Numbered from the stretch's first letter, positions 1 through 8,615 are shown. The stretch: 64,000 nt of DNA from Bacteroidales bacterium (GCA_017617445.1 JAFZWE010000002.1:1-64000), one strand, 5' to 3'. The notes: generated by a model from the letters alone, not told the origin. Program-made: numbers and translations.

Positions 1-1124
1 CCTTCCTCAATTTCTTTGCTGCCAAGCTTGCACTCAATCAGAGCATAGCGGCCATCCGCCAGATGAAGTACAAGATCGGCTTCCAGTCCGTAGCGGTCCC
101 GATAATAGGATAGGTGAGTGTCAAAATCCGGAGTGTAGGCTTTCAAATCACGGGCACACATCTGCTCAAAGATGAAACCAAAGGTTTTGAGTTGGGTGTG
201 CAGTGCTTCCGGTGTCAGCCCTAACGAGGCAACAGCGATTGAGGGATCTATAAATGCCCGTTTGTATCCGCTGCGGATGGTGGTTTTGCTGCGGATGGCA
301 GGACACCACGCATCAATGTTGCAGATAACAAAGAGCTTGGTCAAGGCTGCCACATAGTCGTCAAACGTAGGCATTGAAATAGAGATCTCCTCAGAGGATA
401 CGATGTCAGCCAGCAAGGAGGTGTTTTTTGCCAAGGTCGAGATGTTTCTTGCATAACTGCGCAAAAGGAGACGGGCCACCCGCTCGTCGCGCTGCACATT
501 GTCAACCCTTGAAATGTCCTCCCGGCACACGGAATTCACATAGTCACGAGCCACCAACAGTTTCGCTTTCTGCGACTTGATGTTGACTGTTGCCGGCCAC
601 CCTCCGCGACAAGCCGCAAAGATCAGGTCTTCTATCTCCATATCAGAGGTGATGCCGTCAATATCCAGTGATGGGTCGTCAAACAATTGTTGGAGCGATA
701 TTTTGCCGTTGGATTCCCCCGATTCCCATAAACTCATCGGCAACATCTTCATGCGGGAAATGCGTCCTGTACCCGAATGCAGGATCTTGTTCTTGTCAAC
801 GGAATTGGAACCGGTCAGGATAAACTGCCCGGGTTCATTGCGCTTGTCCACCATCGTTCGGACGGCGTCCCACAAAACTGGTGCATCCTGCCACTCATCA
901 ATCAGGCGCGGGGTGTCACCTTGCAATAGCAACGAAGGCTTGGATGCCGCCGTAGCAAGATACTCCTCGCGCTTGTCCGTGTCCTGCAACCGAATCACAC
1001 TCTTGGCAATTTGCTCCGCCGTGGTAGTTTTCCCACACCATTTTGGACCTTCTATAAGTACTGCTCCAAAAGCTTCAAGCCGCTCCGATAACACAACATC
1101 CGCTATCCGATGTAAATAACTCAT
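1..1124 (-). CDS. AAA ATPase with DUF4143-like C-terminus (3' end cut by window edge)
   Basis: The frame is open from ATG at 1124 to the window edge, giving at least 374 residues. The start MSYLHRIADVV lies about 21 nt downstream of a good -7 box. A P-loop (GPKWCGKTT) sits near residue 26 and a Walker B-like stretch (RLIDEWQD) near residue 75, followed by a sensor-like FILTGSNS. Near the cut end, EADLVLHLADG followed by ALIECKLGS gives a D...ExK pattern typical of the PD-(D/E)XK-like ends of this family. These proteins are abundant, poorly understood stand-alone ATPases in Bacteroidales; no substrate is established. A five-copy 23-bp array lies just upstream. A relative sits at 39730-40926. 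The family call is firm, the role unknown. Confidence 0.85.
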   Translation of the reverse strand, partial: MSYLHRIADVVLSERLEAFGAVLIEGPKWCGKTTTAEQIAKSVIRLQDTDKREEYLATAASKPSLLLQGDTPRLIDEWQDAPVLWDAVRTMVDKRNEPGQFILTGSNSVDKNKILHSGTGRISRMKMLPMSLWESGESNGKISLQQLFDDPSLDIDGITSDMEIEDLIFAACRGGWPATVNIKSQKAKLLVARDYVNSVCREDISRVDNVQRDERVARLLLRSYARNISTLAKNTSLLADIVSSEEISISMPTFDDYVAALTKLFVICNIDAWCPAIRSKTTIRSGYKRAFIDPSIAVASLGLTPEALHTQLKTFGFIFEQMCARDLKAYTPDFDTHLSYYRDRYGLEADLVLHLADGRYALIECKLGSKEIEE

Positions 1125-1145
1125 ACTCTTTGTTTTTTTGCGCGG

Positions 1146-1153
1146 CAAAAATA
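1146..1153 (-). promoter_or_regulatory. -7 box of the first AAA ATPase gene
   Basis: Minus-strand TATTTTTG followed by CCGCG matches the Bacteroidetes -7 consensus TAnnTTTG. It is 21 nt from the start codon at 1124. No clear -33 TTTG is seen; the repeat array begins 23 nt further upstream. Confidence 0.6.
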
Positions 1154-1176
1154 AAAAATTTTTTGAAACTACAATC

Positions 1177-1288
1177 TTATTTTGTGTTTTTGGGGTATTT
1201 TACTTTGTGTTTTTGAGGTGATTTACTTTGTGTTTTTGGGGCATTTTACTTTGTATTTTTGAGGTATTTTACTTTGCGCTTTTGAGGC
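1177..1288. repeat. Tandem array, five copies of a 23-bp unit
   Basis: Plus-strand units begin at 1177, 1200, 1223, 1246 and 1269 with the core TTACTTTGTGTTTTTGAGG and a variable last few bases (GTATT, GTGAT, GCATT, GTATT, truncated). Units differ at only a few positions, so the period is unmistakable. The array lies upstream of the ATPase promoter at 1146-1153, and the non-repeat gap to the -7 box (1154-1176) is itself exactly 23 nt. It does not code for a convincing protein. Confidence 0.9.
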
Positions 1289-1600
1289 CCACACCGGCAG
1301 CAAAAAGAGTGGCGGGTACAGCAGGGTGTAAGTTGGGGCGAGGTGCTTTTTACACAGAATTCCCTTGCCCGTTCTTCCGCGGCAAACTTCCCAACAAGTA
1401 CTATTTTTCTGTCAGCGTGCCGCGGGCTGGCGCACGCCCCATCGCACATCCCCGCGCTGCGCTTGTACGGGGTTACCAAAATATCACCCCTTCGGGGTGA
1501 ATGGTCACCGCAGCCATCTGGATATTATCGGCAATGGTTAGTAGGGCCGCCATAAACATGCTGTAGGGCTGCCATATTATGACAGCCCTACGGATCATCT
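1289..1600. other. Intergenic stretch, GC-rich and hairpin-rich, no gene seen
   Basis: This stretch separates the ATPase promoter region from the terminator of the T9SS protein. It has higher GC than its surroundings, a small hairpin CACCCCTTCGGGGTG at about 1484-1498, and two near-identical words GTAGGGC(C/T)GCCATA at about 1544 and 1563. Short ORFs on both strands look like chance. It could be a dispersed repeat or gene remnant. Confidence 0.4.
1563..1591. repeat. Long near-perfect palindrome
   Basis: GTAGGGCTG and its complement CAGCCCTAC flank an AT-rich centre (CATATTATG) that is itself nearly palindromic. It has no T-tract on either strand, so it is not an obvious terminator; a dispersed palindromic element is possible. 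Confidence 0.5.
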
Positions 1601-1637
1601 TACAAAAAAAGAAGCGGAACAGCAACTGTCCCGCTTC
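1601..1637 (-). terminator. Intrinsic terminator of the T9SS/SprB gene
   Basis: On the minus strand a stem GAAGCGG.ACAG / CTGT.CCGCTTC with loop TTG is followed by seven T residues, about 50 nt after the stop of the gene ending at 1688. Confidence 0.75.
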
Positions 1638-1687
1638 CGTCTCATACATTTCGCAAATTACTTGCATTCAAGCATGGCTTTCAACCG

Positions 1688-3112
1688 TTATTCTTTTACG
1701 AATTTGGCTTCCATGGTGCCGTTCTCCGAATCGATCTTCAGAAGATAGAGTCCAGCTGCAAAATGGCTTATGTCTAAAGTGAAGTCGCTGCCGTTCACTC
1801 TCTTTTTATGAACGAGCTGTCCGTTGGCATTGTAAACGGAGAGGGTGTTGATGCGGGTATCGCCCTCGATGCGAATTTGGTCGGAGGCCGGATTCGGGTA
1901 CATTCTCACCGTGGCGATGAGTTCGGTGCCGACACCGCTGCCATTGGGACCGAAAACGGTGTAATAGCCCCAAGTGAAGCATCCCGGATCATTGGCTTCC
2001 TGCACCATCACAGAGTAGGTGCCGATGGGCAGGTTGGAAATGGTGGCGGTCTCAGCGCCGGTGTTCCATGTGTAGAGGTAGGGCGGATTGCCGGAGGTGA
2101 CGGTGGCCGTGGCACTTCCCGTGCCGGAATAGATGGAATAGGAATCGGAGTTCGTACCAGTAACGGTGACGGCGATGTTGCAGCCGGCAGGATTGACGGT
2201 GAAGTTGCCGACCTTCTGGCAGGCATTGGCATCGGTAACCGTGACATAGTAGCTGGTGGGTATCAGTCCGGTGATGGTCTGGGTGGTTTCAAGGTTGCTC
2301 CAGAGGTATTGGTAAGGTGCGGTGCCGCCGTTGGGGGTGGCGGTAGCGGTGCCGTCCATGGCGCCGACGGAGGTTTCGTGCGTGCCGCTCACGGTCACAT
2401 TGAAGCCTTCACAACTGGGCATGTTGAAGACGATGCCGTCGATGTAGAACTCGCTGCCAGCCAACGGTGCGGGAAGTCCCAGCTGCGAGGGGGTGGGCAT
2501 CCCCGGAGCGATGGCGGAGTAGTCGGGGATGGAGCCGACGCTGGAGCAGATGAAAATGCTCATTTTGTCGGGCTGCTGGGTGGTGGAATATACAAAAGGA
2601 ATGTTCACATGCGTCCACTCCTCCACGGTGCTGTTCACCTCGAAGTAGCACTCGCCCACGAGTTCGTCTTCGTCGGTAGCGGCATTGTACTTGGTAAGCT
2701 CCACTTGGAAGCAGCACGCATCGTCACCCATCGGTCTCGCTTTGTACAGGAAATCCACTGATACGGGGCGTTTGTTATAGGCCACACCGCCATCTCCGAC
2801 GGAACCCAGCTGGATGAAGCCGCCGACAGGATTGGGGAAGGGCAGGGGCAGAAACAGCAGCCTGAAGTTCTCGCATTCTGGACAGCTTCCTGTCACCAAT
2901 TTCAAAGAGGCGGAGCCCTCTCCGGGAGAGGCGGTCTCCTTGAATACAGTCTGTGCACCGCCGCCGTCCATCGATAGGTCGTTGGAAGAGGTCCATCCTA
3001 CGGGCTCAATGCCATTCCAGTTTTCAAAATTCAAGTTGGTGGGATCGTTCTGGGCGTGTGATGCCATTGCAAAAAATGCAAGGAACGCCATGAATAGGCT
3101 AAATCTTTTCAT
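1688..3112 (-). CDS. Secreted T9SS protein with SprB-like repeats
   Basis: 474 residues. A signal peptide (MKRFSLFMAFLAFFAMASHAQ) is followed by a carbohydrate-binding-like N-terminal region of about 200 residues (NLNFENWNGIEPVGW, later EFYIDGIVF), a layout common in Bacteroidota exoproteins. Two SprB-type repeats follow (about 235-390), recognisable by GTAPYQYLWSN and YYVTVTDANAC. The last 75 residues are a T9SS sorting domain (MYPNPASDQIRIEG, then GLYLLKID and a final FVKE). T9SS cargo of this sort is exported across the outer membrane and often anchored to the surface. A promoter box lies at 3195-3202. The substrate, if any, is not visible. Confidence 0.85.
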   Translation of the reverse strand: MKRFSLFMAFLAFFAMASHAQNDPTNLNFENWNGIEPVGWTSSNDLSMDGGGAQTVFKETASPGEGSASLKLVTGSCPECENFRLLFLPLPFPNPVGGFIQLGSVGDGGVAYNKRPVSVDFLYKARPMGDDACCFQVELTKYNAATDEDELVGECYFEVNSTVEEWTHVNIPFVYSTTQQPDKMSIFICSSVGSIPDYSAIAPGMPTPSQLGLPAPLAGSEFYIDGIVFNMPSCEGFNVTVSGTHETSVGAMDGTATATPNGGTAPYQYLWSNLETTQTITGLIPTSYYVTVTDANACQKVGNFTVNPAGCNIAVTVTGTNSDSYSIYSGTGSATATVTSGNPPYLYTWNTGAETATISNLPIGTYSVMVQEANDPGCFTWGYYTVFGPNGSGVGTELIATVRMYPNPASDQIRIEGDTRINTLSVYNANGQLVHKKRVNGSDFTLDISHFAAGLYLLKIDSENGTMEAKFVKE

Positions 3113-3194
3113 TACTCTTTTTTTGATTGATATTAATGTGATGTTTGCTCAATTCACGTTACAAATGCAGCGACTGGCTGACAAATTTCAGCGG

Positions 3195-3202
3195 CAAAAT
3201 TA
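3195..3202 (-). promoter_or_regulatory. -7 box of the T9SS/SprB gene
   Basis: Minus-strand TAATTTTG followed by CCGC matches TAnnTTTG, with a leader of about 75 nt before the start codon at 3112. Confidence 0.55.
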
Positions 3203-3490
3203 CCATTTGCAGAGCAATATTTAATCCCTCATAGCAGGAATGTGAACCCTCACAGAAAAAAATGTGACAAAAGGGTTCAAATGAAGCTGTTGTACGGAAT
3301 AATAATACATTAGTAATCAATTTTTTATAAAATGTAAAATTGATAGGGCTTGTGAGGGAATAAATGAAATTATGTGAAGGGATAGGAGAAAGTCAGGGCC
3401 GAGCTTTCCTACATAGAAGCCCATCCGAACTGCAGTACGGCGGACATCATGGCTGGAAGGAACTTTTCGTTGAGCTCTGTGGTTCTTTAT
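3203..3490. other. Intergenic stretch upstream of the T9SS/SprB gene
   Basis: This AT-rich stretch separates two minus-strand genes. It holds an imperfect hairpin at 3244-3278 (GAACCC/GGGTTC outer stem, TCACA/TGTGA inner stem with a bulge) and further CCCTCA or GTGAGGG words nearby. No ORF or RNA gene is recognised. Confidence 0.4.
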
Positions 3491-4162
3491 TTACTCCTGT
3501 TTTTTTCTCTTGAAAACCCTGTATCTATTAGGATGATACGGATTTGTAATTTTGTTTTTTGAACGAATCCTCCACACGGGCTTTGTGCAGGAGATGATAT
3601 TTTCAGGCTTGTTATTCTCAAACAGAAAAACGGAGATGTCATATCCTGCATACTCTGAAGGGATGACCACACTGTCCTTTAAAGACCTGCACAGGATACT
3701 GTCAAATTCTCCCTTTATTGTATCCATGCCATCCAACACCAATCGCTCCACATCGTTCTCCTTTTGTTTGGAAAAGACGTGAAGAATTACGGGCAGACTC
3801 TCTTTGCTCCACTTGTCATAAAAATGAAACACGGTAATGTCCCTGTCATGGATTGGCTTGACAAATTGATTTTCATTTTGAAAATCCAATTGCAACTGGT
3901 TCCCGACAATCGTGTATTCTCCCGTTCTCCTGCTTTCTCCCATCAATCCTAACGGAGAATGATAGATTTCAAAAGTTCTGTTTTCATTAAGAGTTAAAAC
4001 GTGGTGCCATGTTCCATGATACCTGTCATCCGTAATATCCATACAGTACTCTCCACTCATTTGTTCATAGGAATACCGCTGGCATTGTTTCGTGGTTGTT
4101 TTCTGTGCGCTTGTGGTATATAAAGCGAACATTAACAATAAGATAGATGTAATCTTATTCAC
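3491..4162 (-). CDS. Secreted protein of unknown function
   Basis: 223 residues with an N-terminal signal peptide (MNKITSILLLMFALYTTSAQ). The middle (GTWHHVLTLNENRTFEIYHS, then TGEYTIVGNQLQLDF) resembles the strand pattern of small lipocalin-like or calycin-like domains, but I do not recognise a family. The tail is basic (RFKRKKQE). It begins 17 nt after the topA stop on the same strand and has no visible promoter of its own, so it may be cotranscribed with topA. Confidence 0.7.
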   Translation of the reverse strand: MNKITSILLLMFALYTTSAQKTTTKQCQRYSYEQMSGEYCMDITDDRYHGTWHHVLTLNENRTFEIYHSPLGLMGESRRTGEYTIVGNQLQLDFQNENQFVKPIHDRDITVFHFYDKWSKESLPVILHVFSKQKENDVERLVLDGMDTIKGEFDSILCRSLKDSVVIPSEYAGYDISVFLFENNKPENIISCTKPVWRIRSKNKITNPYHPNRYRVFKRKKQE

Positions 4163-4179
4163 GATGGAATATGCAGATG

Positions 4180-6669
4180 CTACTTGGTTTTTCTGTAGGT
4201 TTTCTTTTTGGCGGTGGGAGTGGTGGTGGAGATGATGTTCTTGCAGTCTTCAAGCGTGAGGTTGTCAGCCAGCATTCCTTTGGGGATTTTGAAATTGTCG
4301 GTGCCGTTGGAGATGTAGGCGCCGTAGCGGCCGTTCATCACCTTGATGGTTTCATCCTCGGGGAAACTTTTCAGCACGTTTTTGGTTTTTGAGTTTTGAA
4401 TCACGTCAATGGCGGTTTCCAGGGTCATGTCGGCGATCATGGTGCCTTTTTCAAGGGTATAGTTTTTGTCGTCGTATTTCAGGTAGGGTCCGAAACGACC
4501 CACGGCGGCGGTGATGGTTTTGCCGTCCAGTTCTCCCAGGGTGCGCGGGGCGCGTTCTTCATCCTGTCGGCGTTTCTGCTCAATCAATTCAATGCAGCGT
4601 TCGCAGGAGATTTCAGTGGGTTCCTCGGTTTTGGGGAGGGAGACGAACTTGTTGTCAAATTTGATATAGGGACCGAATCGGCCGATGCCAATCACGATGG
4701 GATGACCTTCGAACTCGCCTACTTCGCGGGGCAGCTTAAAGAGTTCCAGGGCTTCCTCCAGCGTGATGCTCTCGATGGACTGGTGGGGTTTCAGTCGGGC
4801 GTAGCGGGGTTTCTTGTCCTCGTAGTTCTCGCCGATTTGTGCCATGGGGCCATATTTTCCCAGCTTGGCATAGACGTTCTCGTTGGTGGCGGGGTCCTGT
4901 CCGAGCAGTCTTTCTCCGCTGGCTTTGGTGGAGTAGGTGATGGCTTGGTCGATGGATTCGTGGAATTCCTGATAGAAATTCTGCAGCATTTTCTGCCACT
5001 GTATTTTGCCTTCTGCAATGTCGTCAAATTCCTCTTCCACTTTGGCGGTGAAGCTGTAGTCCATGATGCTGCTGAAATTGGCTTGCAGGTATTCGTTGAC
5101 CACGATGCCGATGTCAGTGGGGAAGAGTTTGTCCTTCTCCATGCCGAATTTTTCTTTTTTCACTTCCTCTTTGATGGCATTGTTTTTCAGGACGAGCTGG
5201 CAGAATTCGCGTTCGCTGCCGGGGCGGCTTTCCTTCACCACGTATTCGCGTTTCTGGATGGTGGAGATGGTGGGGGCGTAGGTAGAGGGGCGGCCGATGC
5301 CGAGTTCTTCCAGTTTTTTCACCAGGCTGGCTTCGGTGTAGCGCGCGGGGGGCTGGGCGAATTTCTGTACGGCTTTGATTTCGTTGGCTGTCAGTACATG
5401 ACCCACCTCTACGGGGGGCAGCCAGCCCTTTACTTCCTCATCTTCTTCATCATTGGATTCGGTGTAAACCTTGAGGAAGCCTTGGAAGAGGACCACTTCA
5501 CCGGTGGCGACGAATTTCTCTTCGCGTCCGGGGACGGGGATGTTGATGGTGGTTTTTTCCAGTTTGGCGTCACTCATCTGGCAGGCGATGGTGCGTTTCC
5601 ATATCAGTTCGTACAACCGTTTGGCGAAGGTGTCGCCGGGGACGGTGTGGTTGGCCAGGGAGGTGGGGCGGATGGCTTCGTGAGCCTCTTGGGCGCCCAG
5701 TGCCTTGGTCACATATTTGCGGGTTTTGGAATACTCTTTCCCGTACATTTTCTCAATTTCTTCTTTGGCGGAGGCCAGGGCGAAGTCGGAGAGGTTGACG
5801 GAGTCGGTTCTCATGTAGGTGATGTAACCGGCTTCATAGAGTTGTTGTGCGATGACCATGGTTTTGCTGACGGAGAATCCGAGTTTGCGGGAGGCTTCCT
5901 GTTGGAGGGTGGAGGTGGTGAAGGGAGGGGCAGGGGATTTTTTGCCGGGGTTTTTCTCCACGGCGTCCACTACGAAAGTCTTGCCGATGCAGGCTTCCAG
6001 AAATTTCTGCGCGCTTTCTTTGCTGTCGAAGCGGGTGTTCAGTTCCGCATCCAGTGCGGCGGTGCGGCCGTCGGTATCAAAATGGCCGAGCACCCGGTAG
6101 GCGGAGGTGGTGGTGAACTGGTTGATCTTGCGTTCGCGTTCCACAATCAGCTTCACGGCCACCGACTGCACACGACCGGCGGAGAGTTGGGGTTTCACCT
6201 TGCGCCAGAGCACCGGCGACAATTCAAAGCCCACGATGCGGTCCAGTACGCGGCGGGCCTGCTGCGCATTCACCAGGTCAATGTCCAGGTCACGGGGATG
6301 CTCCAGGGCATTGTCAATGGCGTTTTTGGTGATTTCGTGGAAAACGATGCGCTTGGTCTTCTCGGCGGGAATGGCGGCAGACTCCATCAAATGCCATGAG
6401 ATGGCTTCCCCTTCACGGTCATCATCAGTTGCGAGCCAGACCGTGTCCGCCTCGCTTGACATCTTCTTGATGTCGGCAATCAATTTTTTCTTGTCGGAGA
6501 GAATTTCGTATTGCGGAAGGAAATTTTTGCTGATATCAATGCCCAAATCCTTCTGCGGCAAATCACGTACGTGCCCCTTGCTTGATATGACGGAGTAGTC
6601 CTTTCCTATGAATTTCTGTATGGTTTTAGCTTTGGCAGGAGACTCGACGATGATCAGATTTTTACTCAT
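4180..6669 (-). CDS. topA: DNA topoisomerase I (type IA)
   Basis: 829 residues. The enzyme relaxes negatively supercoiled DNA through a 5'-phosphotyrosyl intermediate. The N-terminal Toprim domain (NLIIVESPAKAKTIQKFIG) contains the acidic DDDREGEAI motif near residue 80. The SAGRVQSVAVKLI motif is near residue 165, and the active-site Tyr lies in YITYMRTDSVNLS near residue 285. The C-terminal third carries several glycine-rich repeats (FGPYIKFDNKFVSL, FGPYLKYDDKNYTL, YGAYISNGTDNFKI) without zinc-binding Cys4 sets. It ends in a basic tail. Length and motif order are normal for the family. A promoter box lies at 6696-6703, divergent from the epimerase promoter. Confidence 0.97.
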   Translation of the reverse strand: MSKNLIIVESPAKAKTIQKFIGKDYSVISSKGHVRDLPQKDLGIDISKNFLPQYEILSDKKKLIADIKKMSSEADTVWLATDDDREGEAISWHLMESAAIPAEKTKRIVFHEITKNAIDNALEHPRDLDIDLVNAQQARRVLDRIVGFELSPVLWRKVKPQLSAGRVQSVAVKLIVERERKINQFTTTSAYRVLGHFDTDGRTAALDAELNTRFDSKESAQKFLEACIGKTFVVDAVEKNPGKKSPAPPFTTSTLQQEASRKLGFSVSKTMVIAQQLYEAGYITYMRTDSVNLSDFALASAKEEIEKMYGKEYSKTRKYVTKALGAQEAHEAIRPTSLANHTVPGDTFAKRLYELIWKRTIACQMSDAKLEKTTINIPVPGREEKFVATGEVVLFQGFLKVYTESNDEEDEEVKGWLPPVEVGHVLTANEIKAVQKFAQPPARYTEASLVKKLEELGIGRPSTYAPTISTIQKREYVVKESRPGSEREFCQLVLKNNAIKEEVKKEKFGMEKDKLFPTDIGIVVNEYLQANFSSIMDYSFTAKVEEEFDDIAEGKIQWQKMLQNFYQEFHESIDQAITYSTKASGERLLGQDPATNENVYAKLGKYGPMAQIGENYEDKKPRYARLKPHQSIESITLEEALELFKLPREVGEFEGHPIVIGIGRFGPYIKFDNKFVSLPKTEEPTEISCERCIELIEQKRRQDEERAPRTLGELDGKTITAAVGRFGPYLKYDDKNYTLEKGTMIADMTLETAIDVIQNSKTKNVLKSFPEDETIKVMNGRYGAYISNGTDNFKIPKGMLADNLTLEDCKNIISTTTPTAKKKTYRKTK

Positions 6670-6695
6670 ATATATTGTGTTTTGAAATTGGGCGG

Positions 6696-6703
6696 CAAAA
6701 ATA
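6696..6703 (-). promoter_or_regulatory. -7 box of topA
   Basis: Minus-strand TATTTTTG followed by CCGCC, 27 nt upstream of the topA start codon. Confidence 0.6.
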
Positions 6704-6823
6704 CATTTTTTTCAAAAAATAAAAACAGGTTATCCGTTATTAACAAAATTTGGGAAGAAAAGGGTGAAAAAACAAATATTGGAAAATATCTTTTAAAGCT
6801 GTGCAAAGATGTGCTTTTTTTTG

Positions 6824-6831
6824 TACTTTTG
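6824..6831 (+). promoter_or_regulatory. -7 box of the epimerase-mmdB operon
   Basis: TACTTTTG followed by CGCC matches TAnnTTTG. It lies 28 nt upstream of the ATG at 6860, which excludes the longer frame starting at 6809 because that start precedes the promoter. Confidence 0.65.
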
Positions 6832-6859
6832 CGCCCTAAAATGCAAAAAACGTTTTGTT

Positions 6860-7270
6860 ATGCAAATATCACATATTGAACACATTGGAATTGCAGTTAA
6901 ACGTTTGGAAGATGCAATTCCATATTATGAAAACATCTTAGGGATGAAATGCTACTCCATTGAGGAGGTGGCTGACCAGAAAGTGAAAACCGCCTTTTTC
7001 ATGGTGGGACAGACCAAAATTGAGCTGCTGGAGCCCACATCCGAGGAGAGTACCATCGCTGCTTTCATTGAGAAGCGTGGCGAAGGAATCCACCATATCG
7101 CTTTCTGTGTGGACAATGCCGAAAATGCCCTGAACGAAATGGGCGAAAAGGGAGTCCGCCTGATTGACAAGGCCCCGCGCGCCGGCGCTGAAGGCCTTAT
7201 GATCGGTTTCCTCCATCCGAAAAGCACCGGGGGCGTGCTGACTGAACTTTGCGAAAACCCCAACAAATAA
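6860..7270 (+). CDS. mce: Methylmalonyl-CoA epimerase
   Basis: 136 residues, the usual size. It interconverts (2S)- and (2R)-methylmalonyl-CoA between the mutase and the decarboxylase or carboxylase. This is a vicinal-oxygen-chelate fold: HIEHIGIAVKRLEDAIPYYE at the start, a mid-protein TKIELLEPT strand with its Glu, and GIHHIAFCVDN, together supplying the His/Glu metal ligands of the family. The start at 6860 is chosen because the -7 box at 6824-6831 overlaps the upstream part of the frame. It is followed 30 nt later by the decarboxylase beta subunit. MutB is far away at 43123-45267. Confidence 0.93.
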   Translation: MQISHIEHIGIAVKRLEDAIPYYENILGMKCYSIEEVADQKVKTAFFMVGQTKIELLEPTSEESTIAAFIEKRGEGIHHIAFCVDNAENALNEMGEKGVRLIDKAPRAGAEGLMIGFLHPKSTGGVLTELCENPNK

Positions 7271-7300
7271 CCTAAGTTTAATCAAATCATTTTCCTCAAG

Positions 7301-8485
7301 ATGAACAATTTACTTCTGTCAGGATTGCTCCACCTGGATGCAGGAAACGCATTCGTTGACGGTTTTAAACAGTTTTTGGGTTATACCGGCTTCGCCAACG
7401 CCGAACTGGGTAACATCATCATGATTCTGATCGGCGCCTTTTTCATCGCCCTCGCCATTTTGAAAGAGTATGAACCGATGTTGCTGATCCCCATCGGCTT
7501 CGGTATCATTGTCGGTAATATTCCGTTCACCGATGGTCTGCAAGTGGGTGTGTATGAAAATGGTGCAGTTCTCAACTACTTGTATTTTGGTGTGTTGAAG
7601 GGAGTTTATCCCCCGCTTATTTTCCTCGGAATCGGCGCAATGACCGACTTTTCGGCGTTGATTTCCAACCCCAAGCTGATTCTGATCGGCGCAGCCGCCC
7701 AGTTCGGTATTTTCGGTGCCTATATCATTGCCTTGTTGCTCGGTTTCACTCCGATGGAAGCGGGTGCTATCGGTATCATCGGCGGCGCGGACGGTCCTAC
7801 CGCCATCTTCATCTCCTCCAAGCTGGCACCCAGCTTGATGGGCGCCATCGCCATTTCGGCCTACTCCTACATGGCTCTTGTGCCCGTTATCCAACCCCCG
7901 ATTATGCGGTGGCTTACCAACGACAAAGAACGCCGTATCCGGATGCGCCCCCCGCGCGCCGTCAGCCATCGTGAAAAGGTGCTCTTCCCCATCCTCTGTA
8001 TCCTTCTTACCGCTTTTATCGTTCCTACCGGCCTGCCGCTGCTGGGAATGCTCTTCTTTGGTAACTTGTTGAAAGAAAGTGGTGTAACCAAACGTCTGGC
8101 CAATACCGCCAGCAACGCCCTCATCGATATCGTCACCATCCTTATCGGACTTACCGTGGGTGCCTCCACACAGGCTTCTACCTTCCTCAACTACAAATCC
8201 GTGCTTATCTTTTTCCTCGGCGCCTTCTCCTTCATCATCGCTACTACCACCGGTGTGTGCTTTGTGAAATTCTTCAACCTCTTCCTGAAAGAAGGCAACA
8301 AAATCAACCCGTTGATTGGTAATTCCGGTGTTTCGGCTGTTCCCGACAGCGCCCGTGTGTCCAACGTCGAAGGATTGAAATATGACAAGACCAACTTCCT
8401 GCTGATGCACGCCATGGGTCCCAACGTGGCCGGCGTTATCGGAAGTGCAGTGGCCGCCGGCGTTCTGCTGAGCTTCCTCTATTAG
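7301..8485 (+). CDS. mmdB: Na+-translocating decarboxylase beta subunit (methylmalonyl-CoA/OadB type)
   Basis: 394 residues, strongly hydrophobic with about ten membrane segments. This is the OadB/MmdB/GcdB family that decarboxylates carboxybiotin and couples it to Na+ export across the inner membrane. Diagnostic motifs are GIGAMTDFSALISNPKL and IIGGADGPTAIF, plus a C-terminal IGNSGVSAVPDSARV with the conserved polar positions. It sits in the same transcript as the epimerase, which favours methylmalonyl-CoA over oxaloacetate as the substrate branch. The partner subunits (carboxyltransferase, gamma-like, biotin carrier) are 20 kb away at 28597-31742. A terminator follows. Confidence 0.93.
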   Translation: MNNLLLSGLLHLDAGNAFVDGFKQFLGYTGFANAELGNIIMILIGAFFIALAILKEYEPMLLIPIGFGIIVGNIPFTDGLQVGVYENGAVLNYLYFGVLKGVYPPLIFLGIGAMTDFSALISNPKLILIGAAAQFGIFGAYIIALLLGFTPMEAGAIGIIGGADGPTAIFISSKLAPSLMGAIAISAYSYMALVPVIQPPIMRWLTNDKERRIRMRPPRAVSHREKVLFPILCILLTAFIVPTGLPLLGMLFFGNLLKESGVTKRLANTASNALIDIVTILIGLTVGASTQASTFLNYKSVLIFFLGAFSFIIATTTGVCFVKFFNLFLKEGNKINPLIGNSGVSAVPDSARVSNVEGLKYDKTNFLLMHAMGPNVAGVIGSAVAAGVLLSFLY

Positions 8486-8506
8486 CATCCATTCTCATCT
8501 TGATAA

Positions 8507-8542
8507 AAAGGGCTGTGTGTTAACCTCACAGCCCTTCTTTTT
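8507..8542 (+). terminator. Intrinsic terminator of the mce-mmdB operon
   Basis: Stem AAAGGGCTGTG / CACAGCCCTT with a nine-base loop, followed by CTTTTTT. Confidence 0.8.
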
Positions 8543-8615
8543 TACATCCCCTTTTTTGTGAGAAAAAACTTCCATATCCCCAAAATAGGGGATGCGAGGG
8601 TGTCTCTTGACAATG

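Noticed and set aside
4396..6399. 667-codon open frame on the plus strand
   Set aside because: It lies antisense to topA; its Gly/Phe/Val-rich, low-complexity composition is what codon bias on the other strand produces.
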